Shown: piece by piece, positions 21,925 through 31,296 of the stretch
Layout: each line of letters starts with the position of its first letter
Numbering within the stretch: position 1 is the stretch's first letter
Assembly: GCA_014155875.1 (NCBI GenBank)
Contig: JACEFZ010011456.1
Location: 83,501 to 147,500 of the forward strand
From: Cepaea nemoralis
Lineage: Eukaryota; Mollusca; Gastropoda; Stylommatophora; Helicidae
Length of the DNA stretch: 64,000 nt
Reading direction: 5' to 3'
Notes under the pieces: generated by a model
Databases searched by the model: none
Seen by the model: the letters and a program-made list of their open reading frames with translations, nothing else
Told to the model about the DNA's origin: nothing
Made by a program: the position numbers and the translations under genes

Positions 21925-22210
21925 TAGAAATTGTGTAAATAACTTAGAAAAACAGAATTCATACATGTTACATAGAAACAATTCTAACATATGGCTGTGA
22001 ATCATGGACAATTAGTAAACAAGCAAAACAATCCCTTAAGGCCTCAGAGATGTGGTTTTACAAATGAAACTTGAAAATTCCTGGGAAAGTCACAATGAGT
22101 AATCTAAATGTTTTTAAACTAGCTAAGACACAAAGTCAACATACAAACACCAGAAAGAGACAGCTGTTATTTGTTTTGCCACATGAGAACAGACAGTCTG
22201 GAACATTATT
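21925..22210 (+). mobile_element. RT-C LINE fragment, degraded
   Basis: Reads with frame breaks as a Gly-Cys-Glu-Ser-Trp-Thr block (GGCTGTGAATCATGGACAAT), then SEMWFYK and a short PGKVTMSN block. Collinear with 18540-18720 and 40790-40980. Confidence 0.65.
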
Positions 22211-22234
22211 TTTTATTTCTTTTCACTCGCATTT

Positions 22235-22490
22235 CTTGAGTTCAAAGCCAGCGAATGAAAAAGAAAATAATCATGTTCCCGTGTAGTCCTCACTGGACTG
22301 ATTTTTTAGTGTATGCCAGGTTTCCCTATTCCAGTGTCCCACGCTATCCGGCGAACCCACTCTGAGGTCTTGTAATTAACGTCCCAAATCCAGGACAAGA
22401 AGTCAAGGTTTAAGTCCAATAGACTGGTATAGGGAGAGAACCCACTACCTCACTATCAGTGCACAGAAAGCATAAAAACAAGCGCTCGGA
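22235..22490 (-). repeat. SINE-1 copy
   Basis: Minus-strand copy: starts TTGAGTTCAAAGCCAGCGA, has CACTGGACTGATTTT, GACAAGAAGTCAAGG and GTCCAATAGACTGG, and ends at the head ACAAGCGCTCGG. Confidence 0.75.
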
Positions 22491-22531
22491 ACCTTTCAGC
22501 ATTGTAACTGACATGAACATGATGTAACAAG

Positions 22532-22850
22532 TGAAAAGATTTGAGAGGTATTGCAGAATACCGTGATGACTGGACAGATTTGAGAGGTATTGCAGAACAT
22601 CATGATGACTGGAAAGATTTGAGAGGTATTGCAGAACATCATGATGACTGGAAAGATATGAGAGGTATTGCAGAACATCATGATGACTGGAAAGATTTGA
22701 GAGGTATTGCAGAACATCGTGATGACTGGAAGGATTTGAGAGGTATTGCAGAACATCGTGATGACTGGAAAGATTTGAGAGGTATTGCAGAACATCATGA
22801 TGATGAAAGATTTTAGAGGTATCGCAGAACATTGTGATGACTGGAAAGAT
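22532..22850 (+). repeat. 39 bp minisatellite derived from a LINE motif
   Basis: About eight units built from TTGAGAGGTATTGCAGAACA and TCATGATGACTGGAAAG. One unit resembles the RT-B codons for LENIVTTGK (ATTGGAGAACATCGTGACAA then CTGGAAAG at 36832-36857). Downstream the sequence continues collinearly into further RT-B 3' sequence, so the array grew inside a LINE. The 13-residue peptide repeat it could encode (RGIAEHHDDWKDL) is probably not translated. Confidence 0.85.
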
Positions 22851-23170
22851 CCATGATAGTAGAAGCAAGGACAGACAGTGACAAATGCTGCTGGATGGTC
22901 TAAGACAACGGTAAAGAAAAATGGCATCAATAGGAATAATACAGAACAACAAGCAATGAAATCTGTGGAAAGACATGAACATCTGCACTACAATGCAGGA
23001 TGTATGATGATGATGATGATGACAGCTCTGTAACATCATGATGACTGGACTGGAATCATCAGTGGTAAAAGAAGCAGAGGCAGACCAAGAGAAATGATGA
23101 TACATGGTCTAAAACAACAAGCAATGGCATACAGAACTAATGAAACTAGAAGAGGCCGACCATGTAAACT
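22851..23170 (+). mobile_element. RT-B LINE 3' fragments
   Basis: The first fragment (22851-23010) continues from the minisatellite with a degraded GKI..MLLDGL stretch and a (GAT)n tail. A second short fragment (about 23030-23170) reads GIISGKRSRGRPREMMIHGL. Confidence 0.65.
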
Positions 23171-23644
23171 AGAGGGAATAACAGAGTCCATGAAAATCTT
23201 GATATATTAAACTATATTAACAAATAGCACAAAGTCACAAATCTGATCTACTACTCTGAGAACTGATTACTGCAGACTTAAATGCCACATGTTGAAGAAA
23301 ATAAAAATTGAAGACACAGATAGCACAGGACTGAAGTGGCACATTGTCTAATCCAACCTAAATGACCAAACAATTGTGTCATTATGAGAGAAACTTAGGG
23401 TAACTTGTCAATTTCTCAAGACAGATAGATGTAGTTATTATAACACAAATGATGATGAGGAGAAGAAAGAGAGAAGTGAAGCAAAAGAGAAGGAAGAAGA
23501 AGAAGAAAAGGAGAAAGAAGAGACAGAGGAAGGATAGAAAAGGAAAAAAGAGGAGAAGAAGAATTTTAAAAAGCAGGAAGGTGAGAGGATGAGAAAGTTG
23601 AGGAACTTTACTAGCTAGAGGTGATATATAAGCTTGACACTTAC
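23171..23644. other. No gene seen; purine-rich tract
   Basis: About 23450-23600 is an A/G-only tract (GAAGAAGAAGAAAAGGAG). The surrounding sequence is unassigned aPKC intron. Confidence 0.6.
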
Positions 23645-23695
23645 TGTCCTCTCCTACACATGGCATGCCTGGTTTTTCTGGCACATTTGGGAAAA
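23645..23695 (-). CDS. aPKC: aPKC micro-exon: end of PB1
   Basis: A 51 nt minus-strand exon. With the bordering codons it reads VFPNVPEKPGMPCVGEDR, the conserved segment between PB1 and pseudosubstrate (vertebrate VFPCVPERPGMPCPGED). The acceptor is excellent (TTTTTGCTGTCTTCCAG) and the donor is consensus (GACA|GTAAGT). It enters and leaves in phase 1, so it could be skipped without a frameshift. Confidence 0.96.
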
Positions 23696-23809
23696 CTGGA
23701 AGACAGCAAAAATTATATCAGTGTCACTGACATTTGTAAGGTACTCTTATCATATACATAAATGTTAGGAAGGCAACACAATCATTTTACAGAGATGTTC
23801 ACAACTGCT

Positions 23810-23984
23810 GAATAGAAATATGATAATGGAGTTGAAGAGGGATGTGAAGAGGGAATTGATGAATTTATATAGAGGGCATTGATAAGGGATATGTAGAGAG
23901 AATTGATGAGGGATATGATGAGGGATATGAAGAGGGAATTGATGAAAGATAGGTAGAGGGAATTGATGAGGGATACTTAGTCAA
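23810..23984. repeat. Degenerate GATGAGGGATATGAAGAGG minisatellite
   Basis: Roughly 20-24 bp units of GAATTGATGAGGGATATG and AAGAGGGAATTGATG. Related phrases reappear around 24550-24600. Confidence 0.7.
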
Positions 23985-24190
23985 CCTCAATTCACACTGA
24001 AACGCTCAGTCCATAAGTGCTTAGATCCCCTTCTTAGCACATTCCTCAGCATACTGTGGCTGATGACACCAGTCCTGTGTTGGTTTACTATTCTTCTTTG
24101 GCTTCCCGTATGGCACTCTTCACCCCATTTGACTTGCAGTTCTTGCGGTCTGGTTAACGTTACTGAGGCACGACCCCTCACTCAAGTCAT
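23985..24190 (-). repeat. Unclassified coding-like repeat (copy 1)
   Basis: The minus-strand frame encodes GSQRRIVNQHRTGVIS, LRNVLRRGSKHLWTERFSV. It is clearly related to the plus-strand frame at 49440-49745 (GSQRRLINQHRTNVVS, LRDFLRRGSEHVWTEWFDV). Protein-level similarity between two dispersed copies indicates a mobile element ORF end of a family I do not recognise. The array at 23810 and the (ACTA)n at 49752 follow the two copies. Confidence 0.6.
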
Positions 24191-24769
24191 TTATTCATCA
24201 TGCCTCCCGCAGGGCTTTCAGGATGTCAATCTGGTCCATTTCTCCCCACATCAACCAAGCCTACAAGCCTATGTGATAATTTGTTTCCTCTTACACCTAC
24301 GTGCCCCTAGCACAAAAATGACACAGATATTAGACCTCCTCATAAACTCTAGCCCATCTCGATCTTACTGAGCATACCCATTAAGCCGCTGATCACACAT
24401 ACATGGGGTACATTTGTGTCGCCAGAAATGCTTTAGCTTTCATTACTACCTTGGCCTCCATGTTTAAATTGCTCAAAGTCACGGCAAAGCTCCACTATCC
24501 TTAGCAGTTCTCTCTCACTAACCTGAGCTGTAAAGGCCATGAGCTCTGTATAAGGGACATGAAGAGAGAACTGATGAGGGATATAATAAGAGAATTTAAT
24601 AAGGATAAGAAGTCTGACATGGGAGACCCTACCAGTAACTGTGTCTCTGGGGTCATTGGAACATGCAAGCCCGTCTATCACATCATGGTGGATACACTTC
24701 TACTGGCACCTTGCCGTCTTGATAAGATGATAGATTGTTATATTGTGCTTCAAAAATAGCGCAAAGCCT
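24191..24769. other. No gene seen
   Basis: No supported exon on either strand. Part of the sequence repeats phrases of the 23810 minisatellite. Confidence 0.4.
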
Positions 24770-25200
24770 GGCCTGAATTGTAGAGACCATTGCTCGGCTT
24801 AGCAAAGAGCTGATTCCTCTCTCTGCCTGCCTAGTTTACTTCAGAGGAAAGGTAACTACAATACATCTGGAACAATACCAACTGTAGAAGCTGCCACATC
24901 AGCAAAAGCAATGTTCTAACTGTCCGCCTGTCTGAGTTTCAATCCTAGACCAATTGTCTACCAATTGTCTATTGGCTTAGGGCCTGGTCTGTCCTGCCAT
25001 TGACATTTAGTCTTTAAGGCTGCATTTCCTTGCACCAGGATAAGGCTTGTACCCTCCCAATTGCGCTCTTCTGCCTGAAGCCGCTGGCACAATGTGGGGA
25101 TGTCGGGTTTGGTAAGCCCTGCCCAACATTCGGCGCTAACAGAAAGCAGGTAGTACCATCTACTGTCAAACGGTAGCACAGTCATACCTGACTCAGATTA
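24770..25200 (-). repeat. R400 copy
   Basis: Minus-strand R400 with CTTAGGGCCTGGTCTGTCCT, GGCTTGTACCCTCCCAATTG and CCAACATTCGGCGCTAACAG. It ends at CGGTAGCACAGTCATACCTG. Confidence 0.85.
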
Positions 25201-25296
25201 GGTGGATACAAAACTAAAGGGATTTAGTTTATCTGATTTATACTAATTTATGACTGATGACACAGTGAGGGGCTGGCTGTCATGTCCTGTAATTAA

Positions 25297-25986
25297 CCCT
25301 TTACTGGGCAAATCGTCCCAAAGCGTCCAACCCCCGGAACGAGCAAATCATCTGAATACGTCCAAGCTACTACTAGCATTGTAAAAACGCAATCGCATGG
25401 CTTTCGGAGATTTCCGATTGTCTACTTTGGGTTTCCCCGATAGCTTGACAACATGGCCGCCATTTTCAAGTGTGTACTATGAATTTGAACGGATTTTGTT
25501 TATAGTTTTCGGGATTTTTACGCTTAGTTTTTCCAAACGGATTTCGGCGATTCTTCAAGTGATAGTGGAGATTTCGCTGGGTTCAATTTAAGTGACATTT
25601 ATGTGCACGAATTTGACTGAATCAGAGCTATATATCAGTGATTAGCATTACTTTGCGTTAGCAGTCATGAGTCGGACTTTAAAGAAAGTGATTCCGATTC
25701 TGAAAATGTGTTTGTAAATTGCCGTATAAATGACTGACAATCACAAACAATATGTTGTATTTTGTAAATATTTGTGTTCATGTGTGGATTACCGGGAACA
25801 TTCACATAAGTAAAATACTCTGCATGCTTTTTACTTCATTTTGTTGTTTTATTTAAGTAAAATCGGTTGACTTAACACCTTTTTGTGTGATGATTTTACT
25901 AACGTAACCCGAAATTTTACCGAACCTCAAAATTCTTCTTGCCCGTTCAGGGCTACAAAAATGACAAACGTCTGTGCTGTAAAGGG
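25297..25986 (+). mobile_element. piggyBac-like non-autonomous element
   Basis: A 690 bp element flanked by TTAA on both sides (25293-25296 and 25987-25990). It has inverted ends CCCTTTACTGGG.. and (reversed) CCCTTTACAGCA... Inside, the plus strand retains short acidic stretches FGDSSSDSGDFAGFNLSD and ESDFKESDSDSENVFV, like the acidic N-terminus of piggyBac transposases. The catalytic domain is absent. TTAA duplication with CCC ends is the hallmark of the superfamily (established knowledge). Confidence 0.8.
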
Positions 25987-26159
25987 TTAAACTTAACTGC
26001 AAAAATCCAACCAATCATGAACTAGTTGAAAAGGGACGATTGGCATGAGAGAGTTTTGGACCTGTACTTCATTGGGAAATAACAGACATAAGAAATGAAT
26101 ATTGATAGCACATGTGATATAGGTATTGGTATGGAGTTACAATGATTTTGCGTTGCTTG

Positions 26160-26400
26160 CTTGCTTGCTTGTGTTCGCTGGCTGTGAACTCCAGCGCGAA
26201 GTCCTGTATGCCGGATGAAAACATCCTGTTGTCCAACATCAGTGTGATGTCATACAGGACCTGAGGTTTGCGTGAGTATCCATTGTCCCATGTCTGGCTT
26301 ACTGGTGTGCAGACTGGTGGTTCCTCGCCGTGCAGGCGGACACTCTCCGACTTCGGAGGATTTTGTGTTCTATTCTGAGATTTTCCTTGTGTGATCTGTG
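26160..26400 (-). repeat. Inverted-repeat arm 1, coding-like
   Basis: About 165 bp (26200-26365) is roughly 85-90% identical by eye to the reverse complement of 27113-27275. The minus-strand reading is PPKSESVRLHGEEPPVCTP then SQTWDNGYSRKPQ and YDITLMLDNRMFSSGI. The related plus-strand reading at 27113 is VGDYLPAWRGTT..GQWILTQTSVRYDITLN. The family is not recognised. The two arms bracket the aPKC exon 26531-26620. Confidence 0.8.
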
Positions 26401-26530
26401 GGAGAAGACTGAAGCATTTATGGAGATAACATTGTGCCATGAAAGTAATCCTTAAGAATAAAATCAGAACTTAACTTATACGTTTTATGTACATGTGTAT
26501 TCATTATGATGTATAAACTTTCATACTCAC

Positions 26531-26620
26531 CATGTATATTAAGTTCCGTATCCTTATTGACCTCATACAGTCTGATGGCTTCATTCAATTCAATCTGAGA
26601 TGAGATTGTACATGGATCAC
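26531..26620 (-). CDS. aPKC: aPKC exon: PB1 domain, OPCA region
   Basis: The 90 nt minus-strand exon (phase 1 in, phase 1 out) encodes [18 protein letters not shown] and [11 protein letters not shown]. It matches the second half of the aPKC PB1 domain, including part of the acidic OPCA motif (the DEEGDP.. join with the previous exon). This surface binds Par6 or p62 in known aPKCs. The acceptor is TTATCTTCTTCAG. The donor is CATG|GTGAGT. Because both borders are phase 1, skipping would remove 30 residues in frame and should destroy the PB1 fold. It is flanked by the inverted repeat arms at 26200 and 27113. Confidence 0.97.
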
Positions 26621-26755
26621 CTGAAGAAGATAACAAGAGTTAGATATCAGTGTGTTCTCAATACTTTTACTGCTGAACTTGTTTTTCTTCTTTTGATTGC
26701 ATTGTATCTCTCAATGGAACACAGGCCTTCACTGCAAAACCTTTCAGTATACTTT

Positions 26756-26990
26756 ATCATCATCATCATCGTGTACCATACTGATAAGCATGGGCTGTCA
26801 TGTTTCGCCATCTTACATGATCACTAGAGTCGTGGATCATCTCTGTGTTCTTGTCTCGGACCATTTCATGTAGTCATAGCCATCCTGATATTTAATTTTC
26901 TGCCTTCCCCTTGTTCTTTTACCCTCAATCTTGCCAGTTGTTACCAAGTTCTCTAGTTTATTTCTTCTCATAACGTGCTCAAGGGACGCA
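26756..26990 (-). mobile_element. RT-A LINE 3' fragment
   Basis: Minus-strand, with the (ATG)n tail at 26756. It reads NMTAHAYQYGTR at its end and MRRNKLENLVTTGKIEGKR upstream. It contains small deletions relative to 38340-38566. Confidence 0.85.
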
Positions 26991-27099
26991 GAGGTGTTTC
27001 CAAGGCACCAGAGCCAGGTTCTATACCGGCCAAGATCTACTAACATGTCCTAGTCGTGCGCCCTGGGCAATAGGTCCCTTCGAGGTCCTGGCTAACGTA

Positions 27100-27290
27100 G
27101 TAGGATCACTGATTCTTCCGAAGTCGGAGACTATCTGCCTGCATGGCGAGGAACCACCAGCCTGCACACCAATAAGCCAGACACGGGACAATGGATACTC
27201 ACGCAAACCTCAGTCCGGTATGACATCACACTGAATGTTGGACACAGGATGTCTTCATCCGACATACCTACAGGCTACCCTGCAGACTGG
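27100..27290 (+). repeat. Inverted-repeat arm 2
   Basis: Partner of 26160-26400. It shares (inverted) the phrases GAGGTTTGCGTGAGTATCCA and GGTGGTTCCTCGCC. The arms are about 750 bp apart. Confidence 0.8.
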
Positions 27291-27693
27291 TGCAATGAAT
27301 TTGATCCTCTTTCTTGTTAAACTAATCCACGGTGACAATTTTCAAATGGAATCAAAATTCTGGAGGTTGGCATTGGCTGAGAGGTTTCACTTTCTCTTCT
27401 GACTGTGGTTTAAGTGGGTTTCTTCTAAACACCAGTCAGTTGGTCATCTATGTTTTCCCCGTGGCTTCAAGTGAAAGATTTTCTATTTATACTATTATCA
27501 GGTTTCTCAGTGTGTATCCTCACGCCAGCATCTTTCTCATCTATTGAATAACTGGAATCTGTTTTGTTCTCTCTCCAAGCTCTGCATTAATCATTCTTAG
27601 CCACTGTAATGAATACATCATTTGAATTTAATCACTGTGTCTAAAATAAATATCAACTTCTGAAGTTGCATATTGCTGAAATAAATTCACTAC
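27291..27693. other. No gene seen (aPKC intron)
   Basis: Unassigned sequence downstream (gene sense) of the 27694 exon. Confidence 0.45.
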
Positions 27694-27815
27694 CTTCTTC
27701 ATCGAGCCATTTCACAGTGAACGGCTGCACATCGTCAAATTTGCAAATGTCTTTGATCTCTGCACAAAAGTCCAAGTATTTGACATCGTTTTTGATGCTG
27801 GTCACTAAAATATTC
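27694..27815 (-). CDS. aPKC: aPKC exon: PB1 domain, first half
   Basis: The 122 nt minus-strand exon encodes NILVTSIKNDVKYLDFCAEI and KDICKFDDVQPFTVKWLDEE, with split codons at both ends. It aligns with vertebrate [22 protein letters not shown] and the KWIDEEGDP motif. The KWxDEEGDP stretch is the OPCA acidic signature of a type I PB1 surface. The acceptor is a T run followed by ACCCATCCAG. The donor is GAAG|GTAGTG. The incoming phase requires an upstream exon carrying the start Met and first PB1 strand, which I could not find between here and 50.7 kb. Confidence 0.95.
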
Positions 27816-27954
27816 CTGGATGGGTAAAAAAAAAGACACAACTTATTTTAAAACAATTAAAGTATTCAATTAGTATAATGTATGCTCTTTTTAAGTGGGC
27901 TTGTAAGAGAAGTTGATAGAGAATTGCACTGATGTCACGAGCATGGTTAGATAA

Positions 27955-28110
27955 GGATTCTTCTTCTTCTTCTTCTTCTGCGTTCATCTGGATTTTTTTT
28001 CCGGATGTGACTGCTTTGTGCCTGTTTACAGCAGAGCTGCGTTCTTGCGCCATTAGGGCGACACATCCAACTTCTCCGGGCATTTGTTGATCGGGTTAAC
28101 CTTCCCGGGG
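27955..28110 (-). repeat. R150 copy
   Basis: Minus-strand copy with (TTC)n tail at 27960-27980, GTGCCTGTTTACAGCAGAGC, and the end GGTTAACCTTCCCGGGG. Confidence 0.9.
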
Positions 28111-28214
28111 AGATAAGGGTTCAATGGCTACTCTCATCTTGCTAAATGAGGAAAAGACTGGCCACCTCTGTGCATTCAGGTCTATGAAATGTGATGTTCC
28201 TATCATATCACAAG

Positions 28215-28460
28215 CCTGACGCTGAGGTATGGGTTCAACCCCTATACCGGTCAGTTGGACTAAAATGTTGACTTCTCTTCCTTGACTTGGGGACCTAAAT
28301 TACAAGTATCTCTGAAGTTGAAGTGAGTTCGCCTGATGGCAAGGGACATTGGTAATAGGGAAAGTTAATCCACATGCAAAATTCAGTCCTACTAGAAGTA
28401 GCGTGTATGGACTATGCTTAAGTTCAAAGCGGGTGAGTGCCAAAACAATATATCACAGCC
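28215..28460 (+). repeat. SINE-1 copy, head truncated
   Basis: Starts at the B-box region (GGTATGGGTTCAACCCC) and runs through the standard body to TTAAGTTCAAAGCGGGTGAG. Confidence 0.85.
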
Positions 28461-28739
28461 AACAACAGCAAACTGCTTCAGCACATTTTTTTAAAAAATA
28501 CTCTTTTTATTAAAGATCCAGCAGTGGTTGAACTTAGGTATTCAGACCAGCATATGCTTAATCTGCTTAAATATGCTTAAATGGGAGGTATTGTGTGAGA
28601 AACCCTATCAGGGTTGCAAATGGCAAACACTAGGCCAATTGGCTTTGTTTTTTTTAAGTAAAAATACTGTTACCCTAACAAAATTATTTTAAAAATTAAC
28701 AACCAACCTGCTGATAGACTGAGGCCCATTGGGGAAGCA
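28461..28739. other. No gene seen
   Basis: AT-rich, unassigned. Confidence 0.45.
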
Positions 28740-28960
28740 AAGGATAACACTGTAACCTACGTGCATGTCTTAAGAGATTAATGAGGGGTGACATGAGACT
28801 GGCTACATCAGCCCCTAGAACATTTTAGCTTCAGATCCAACCAATCATGAACAAGCCTGCAAAGAGCTTAACGTGAGTTTGTTGACCTGTGCTCTTCAGG
28901 GGATGAAGTTAAAAGTTAGTTGCATATCCTTTACAGGACGTCGCAGTCAACCAGAAGAAA
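28740..28960 (+). repeat. CORE copy joined to a minus-strand CR end
   Basis: 28740-28890 carries GGGGAAGCAAAGGATAACAC and CCAACCAATCATGAACAAG of the CORE family. 28905-28955 is the minus-strand CR palindrome end (TTAGTTGCATATCCTTTACA), cut off just before the Tc1-like element. Confidence 0.7.
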
Positions 28961-28970
28961 ATGAAATATA

Positions 28971-29758
28971 TACTGCTCAAAACAAGAAACACAACATTAT
29001 TGCAGTTTCAACTGCAAACTTGTACCAACATGTTATTGACGATGCTGATTCACTCACTGCAGTTGGTTCTGGCGATGCCGGTCTGTAAGAACAGGACCTC
29101 TGTAGGGTCTTCTAGCCCAAAGACCAGCGTTGTGCAGCCAGTTCCTGACCGTTTAATCTGAAATTCAACGAGCTCCTGGCATTGACTGGACTGTGGAGGA
29201 CACAGATGCAAATCGATTCCTAAGGTGACGCAGCCATATGAAGCGGTCTTCGGCAGCAGTTGTGATCCTGGTTCTTCTATTGCACTGCCGATCTGCCATT
29301 GAGCCAGTTTCTTGAAATCACGTCCAAAGGCGACTAATGGTGCTTCTAACCACATTAAATTCTCTGGCTACTGCACTTTGTAACTGTCCAGCCTGTAAAC
29401 ATCCAATGATGATGAGTCGTTCTGTAGTGAGATGATCCATACTTGCACATTGAATTTTCAACTGAATTTATTCAAGGAGCATCAATCTTTTACCGGCATT
29501 CAATAAAATGGTCAGAGAGTGTTTTGCTCACCAAGTATCACAGGATTATCATGAACCTGTCAAGAGTTATTGTCAAAAATTTTGTTTTGACCTTGACCTC
29601 TTTAATGACCTCACAAATCATGAGGTGAGTACAATTCAGGTAACCACAAGAAGTTAATAACCAGATGGACACAGTCGATAGGTTGACTGATGTCCAATCA
29701 GCGAATTTCTTTTATAAAAGTAACACCAAAAATGTTGTGTTTCGTTTTTTGAACAGTA
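28971..29758 (-). mobile_element. Tc1-like transposon, internally deleted
   Basis: 788 bp, flanked by TA (28969-28970 and 29759-29760), with inverted ends TACTGCTCAAAACAAGAAAC and (reversed) TACTGTTCAAAAAACGAAAC, then CACAACATT on both. The minus strand codes for the DNA-binding half of a Tc1-type transposase (see 29050-29440). The coding region ends close to the left terminal repeat, so the DDE catalytic half is deleted. It interrupts the CR/CORE repeats on its left. Confidence 0.9.
29050..29440 (-). pseudogene. Tc1-type transposase, N-terminal half, broken
   Basis: The minus strand starts with MDHLTTERLIIIGCLQAGQL, followed by SAVAREFNVVRSTISRLW (a helix-turn-helix). After a stop it continues through TTAAEDRFIWLRHLRNRF and, after more stops, TVRNWLHNAGL and ARRPYRGPVLT. 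This is the paired HTH plus the linker before the catalytic core of Tc1-family transposases. At least three in-frame stops and loss of the DDE domain make it non-functional. Confidence 0.88.
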
Positions 29759-29760
29759 TA

Positions 29761-30279
29761 CTTAATTTTTTCTTTAATACTGTAATTCCAACTAAAAAAA
29801 CAATACTAAGAAAGACTTGGGTTTAGTCAAACAGAAAACATAAGAACAAATAAAGAATGCAGCTATGCAGGCAACAAAAATATAATTAACATCATAATGA
29901 AATCACAAACTGAAGGTCTATTGCAGTAACTAATTTTCAAAAGAACATCTTTACACCATATGAACAGCACCATGTACTGAGATGTGGAAAAACATGATCG
30001 CCTCAGCAAGTCGACAGGGCACATGATGATGATATGAACAGGAACTCATGTTTGTAACCCTCATCTGAGCAGACTAGCTATCTGATCTCGCCACATAAGA
30101 AATCAAAAGGAAGTGTGATATTATTAGAAGTCAGTGATTCTTAACCAATAACCATGGGGGACATCAGGTGTTAGCTCTACCCACCACAGAACCATGCCTC
30201 ATATTTTGTCTCTGACAGATAGAACAGAATCTCTTACTAATCCAGAGATTAGAAGTCATGACTTTACATTTGATAGAGT
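29761..30279. other. No gene; RT-C tail scrap
   Basis: AT-rich. About 29973-30030 resembles the last codons and (GAT)n tail of RT-C (ATGATCGCCTCAGCAAGTCG). Nothing else is supported. Confidence 0.45.
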
Positions 30280-30690
30280 TGAGTTGAGTCAAGAACTGAC
30301 ATCACAGCCTCATCTTCAACAGCCAGCAAAGAGTCCCAATACTAATGGTACCAGAAGCAGTATGATTATGTGTCTGTCTGGCCTTTCCTCAAAGTCCTGT
30401 ATGTGTCACCTAGATCCTCTGGTTACTACTACCTGTTGCACCATTCTCTCCAAGCCGTAATGATCTATCTGTTTTGTTGCACTTTAAACACAGTCCCAAG
30501 GGGCCCTGACCACGACTGCCTTATCATGTACAAATATCCCATCGAGCGGTGCAGACCCAGCCAATCTGTCCGCCTGCTCATTTCCCACCACACCAGCATG
30601 TCCTGGGGGAAAAACCCAACAGATGCTCTCTATTTTTGCTTGTTGAGTTGCATGAAGTCTGCCAATCTGCCCTAATAACACAGGAAATCA
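30280..30690 (-). mobile_element. RH-1 LINE: RNase H motif and tail
   Basis: Minus-strand reading: QIGRLHATQQAKIESICWVF, PPGHAGVVGNEQADRLAGSA, PLDGIFVHDKAVVVRAPWD, and after frame breaks the LERMVQQ-type tail. GHAGVVGNEQADRLAG is the RNase H C-terminal motif with its conserved Asp. It ends in a short (GAGTT)n tail at 30280, as in the copy at 5425-5960. Confidence 0.85.
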
Positions 30691-31296
30691 ATTGAGGAAC
30701 CCACTGAGGCCACTCAGACAGTTATATAAATAAACGCACATAGTATTATTTGGCGCTCACACTCTAGTTGGTCATGCGTCGAAGTACACTTGTTCCTGCA
30801 GCAAGGCGCTGTCGTCATTTGGAGGTGACAGGTTCAAATCCCGGTAGGTAACTATAGCTTTAAAATTTTATGTTGTTTAGTGCGTCTCTAGTCTCTACTT
30901 CCTTCTTCTCCTTCTGTGAGCACCAAATAATACTATGTGTGTTTAATTATGTAACAATGTTGTTGTTTGTCCATCAAGAATGATGATGACCACTTTTATG
31001 TAACACTCTGCCCGAAGCAGTATAGATCAGCTTCCTAACCTATTAGCTGTCCAGTTTCAGTTTATTAACTTTACTATAATCATTTCAATGGAGATGAAGT
31101 TGCATTGTGGTTAGAACGCTAGCTACCAAGACAGTGGTATGGGTTCAATCTCCAGCAGAGATAGGATATTTTTTTCTAACTATTATGGTTCTGGAGTCGG
31201 TTAAGCTTCATAAAAATGGGCAAGAGGACATGTTTTCAAATTTTCTGTGAATTGTAAGACCTTGAATATGTGCCTAACATTTCACAACTAAACAAG
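30691..31296. other. tRNA-like fragments, RT-D scrap
   Basis: About 30830-30845 (GGTTCAAATCCC) and 31092-31165 (ATTGTGGTTAGAACGCTAGC, GGGTTCAATCTCC) look like tRNA-derived heads without pairing arms. 30961-30994 is the extreme 3' end of an RT-D LINE on the minus strand (TTTGTCCATCAAGAATGATG). No gene is present. Confidence 0.5.

Larger units (their letters stand above)
1..27815 (-). other. aPKC: Atypical protein kinase C gene span (partial)
   Basis: This is the gene-level entry. Six exons on the minus strand (27694-27815, 26531-26620, 23645-23695, 21828-21913, 16478-16609, 13049-13133) have consensus acceptors and donors and mutually compatible phases. Translated in order they give the second strand onward of a PB1 domain, the aPKC pseudosubstrate, a C1 domain and a linker. 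In the known family aPKC binds Par6 through PB1 and drives apical polarity with Par3. I found no kinase-domain exon between 1 and 13049, so I infer it lies left of the window. The first coding exon (start Met and first PB1 strand) was not found above 27815. All repeats listed below 27815 are therefore probably intronic. Confidence 0.85.

Noticed and set aside
22410..23105. A 231-codon minus-strand frame with HHHHHH and YLSNLSSHHDVLQ repeats
   Set aside because: It is the reverse of a LINE-derived 39 bp minisatellite plus a (GAT)n run.
27805..28083. Minus-strand 92-codon frame overlapping the first aPKC exon
   Set aside because: It mixes an R150 copy and a (TTC)n run; only 27694-27815 is supported by homology and splice sites.
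29540..29600. Minus-strand EVKVKTKF as the missing first PB1 strand of aPKC
   Set aside because: It lies inside the Tc1-like element, has no donor in the needed phase and no start Met context.
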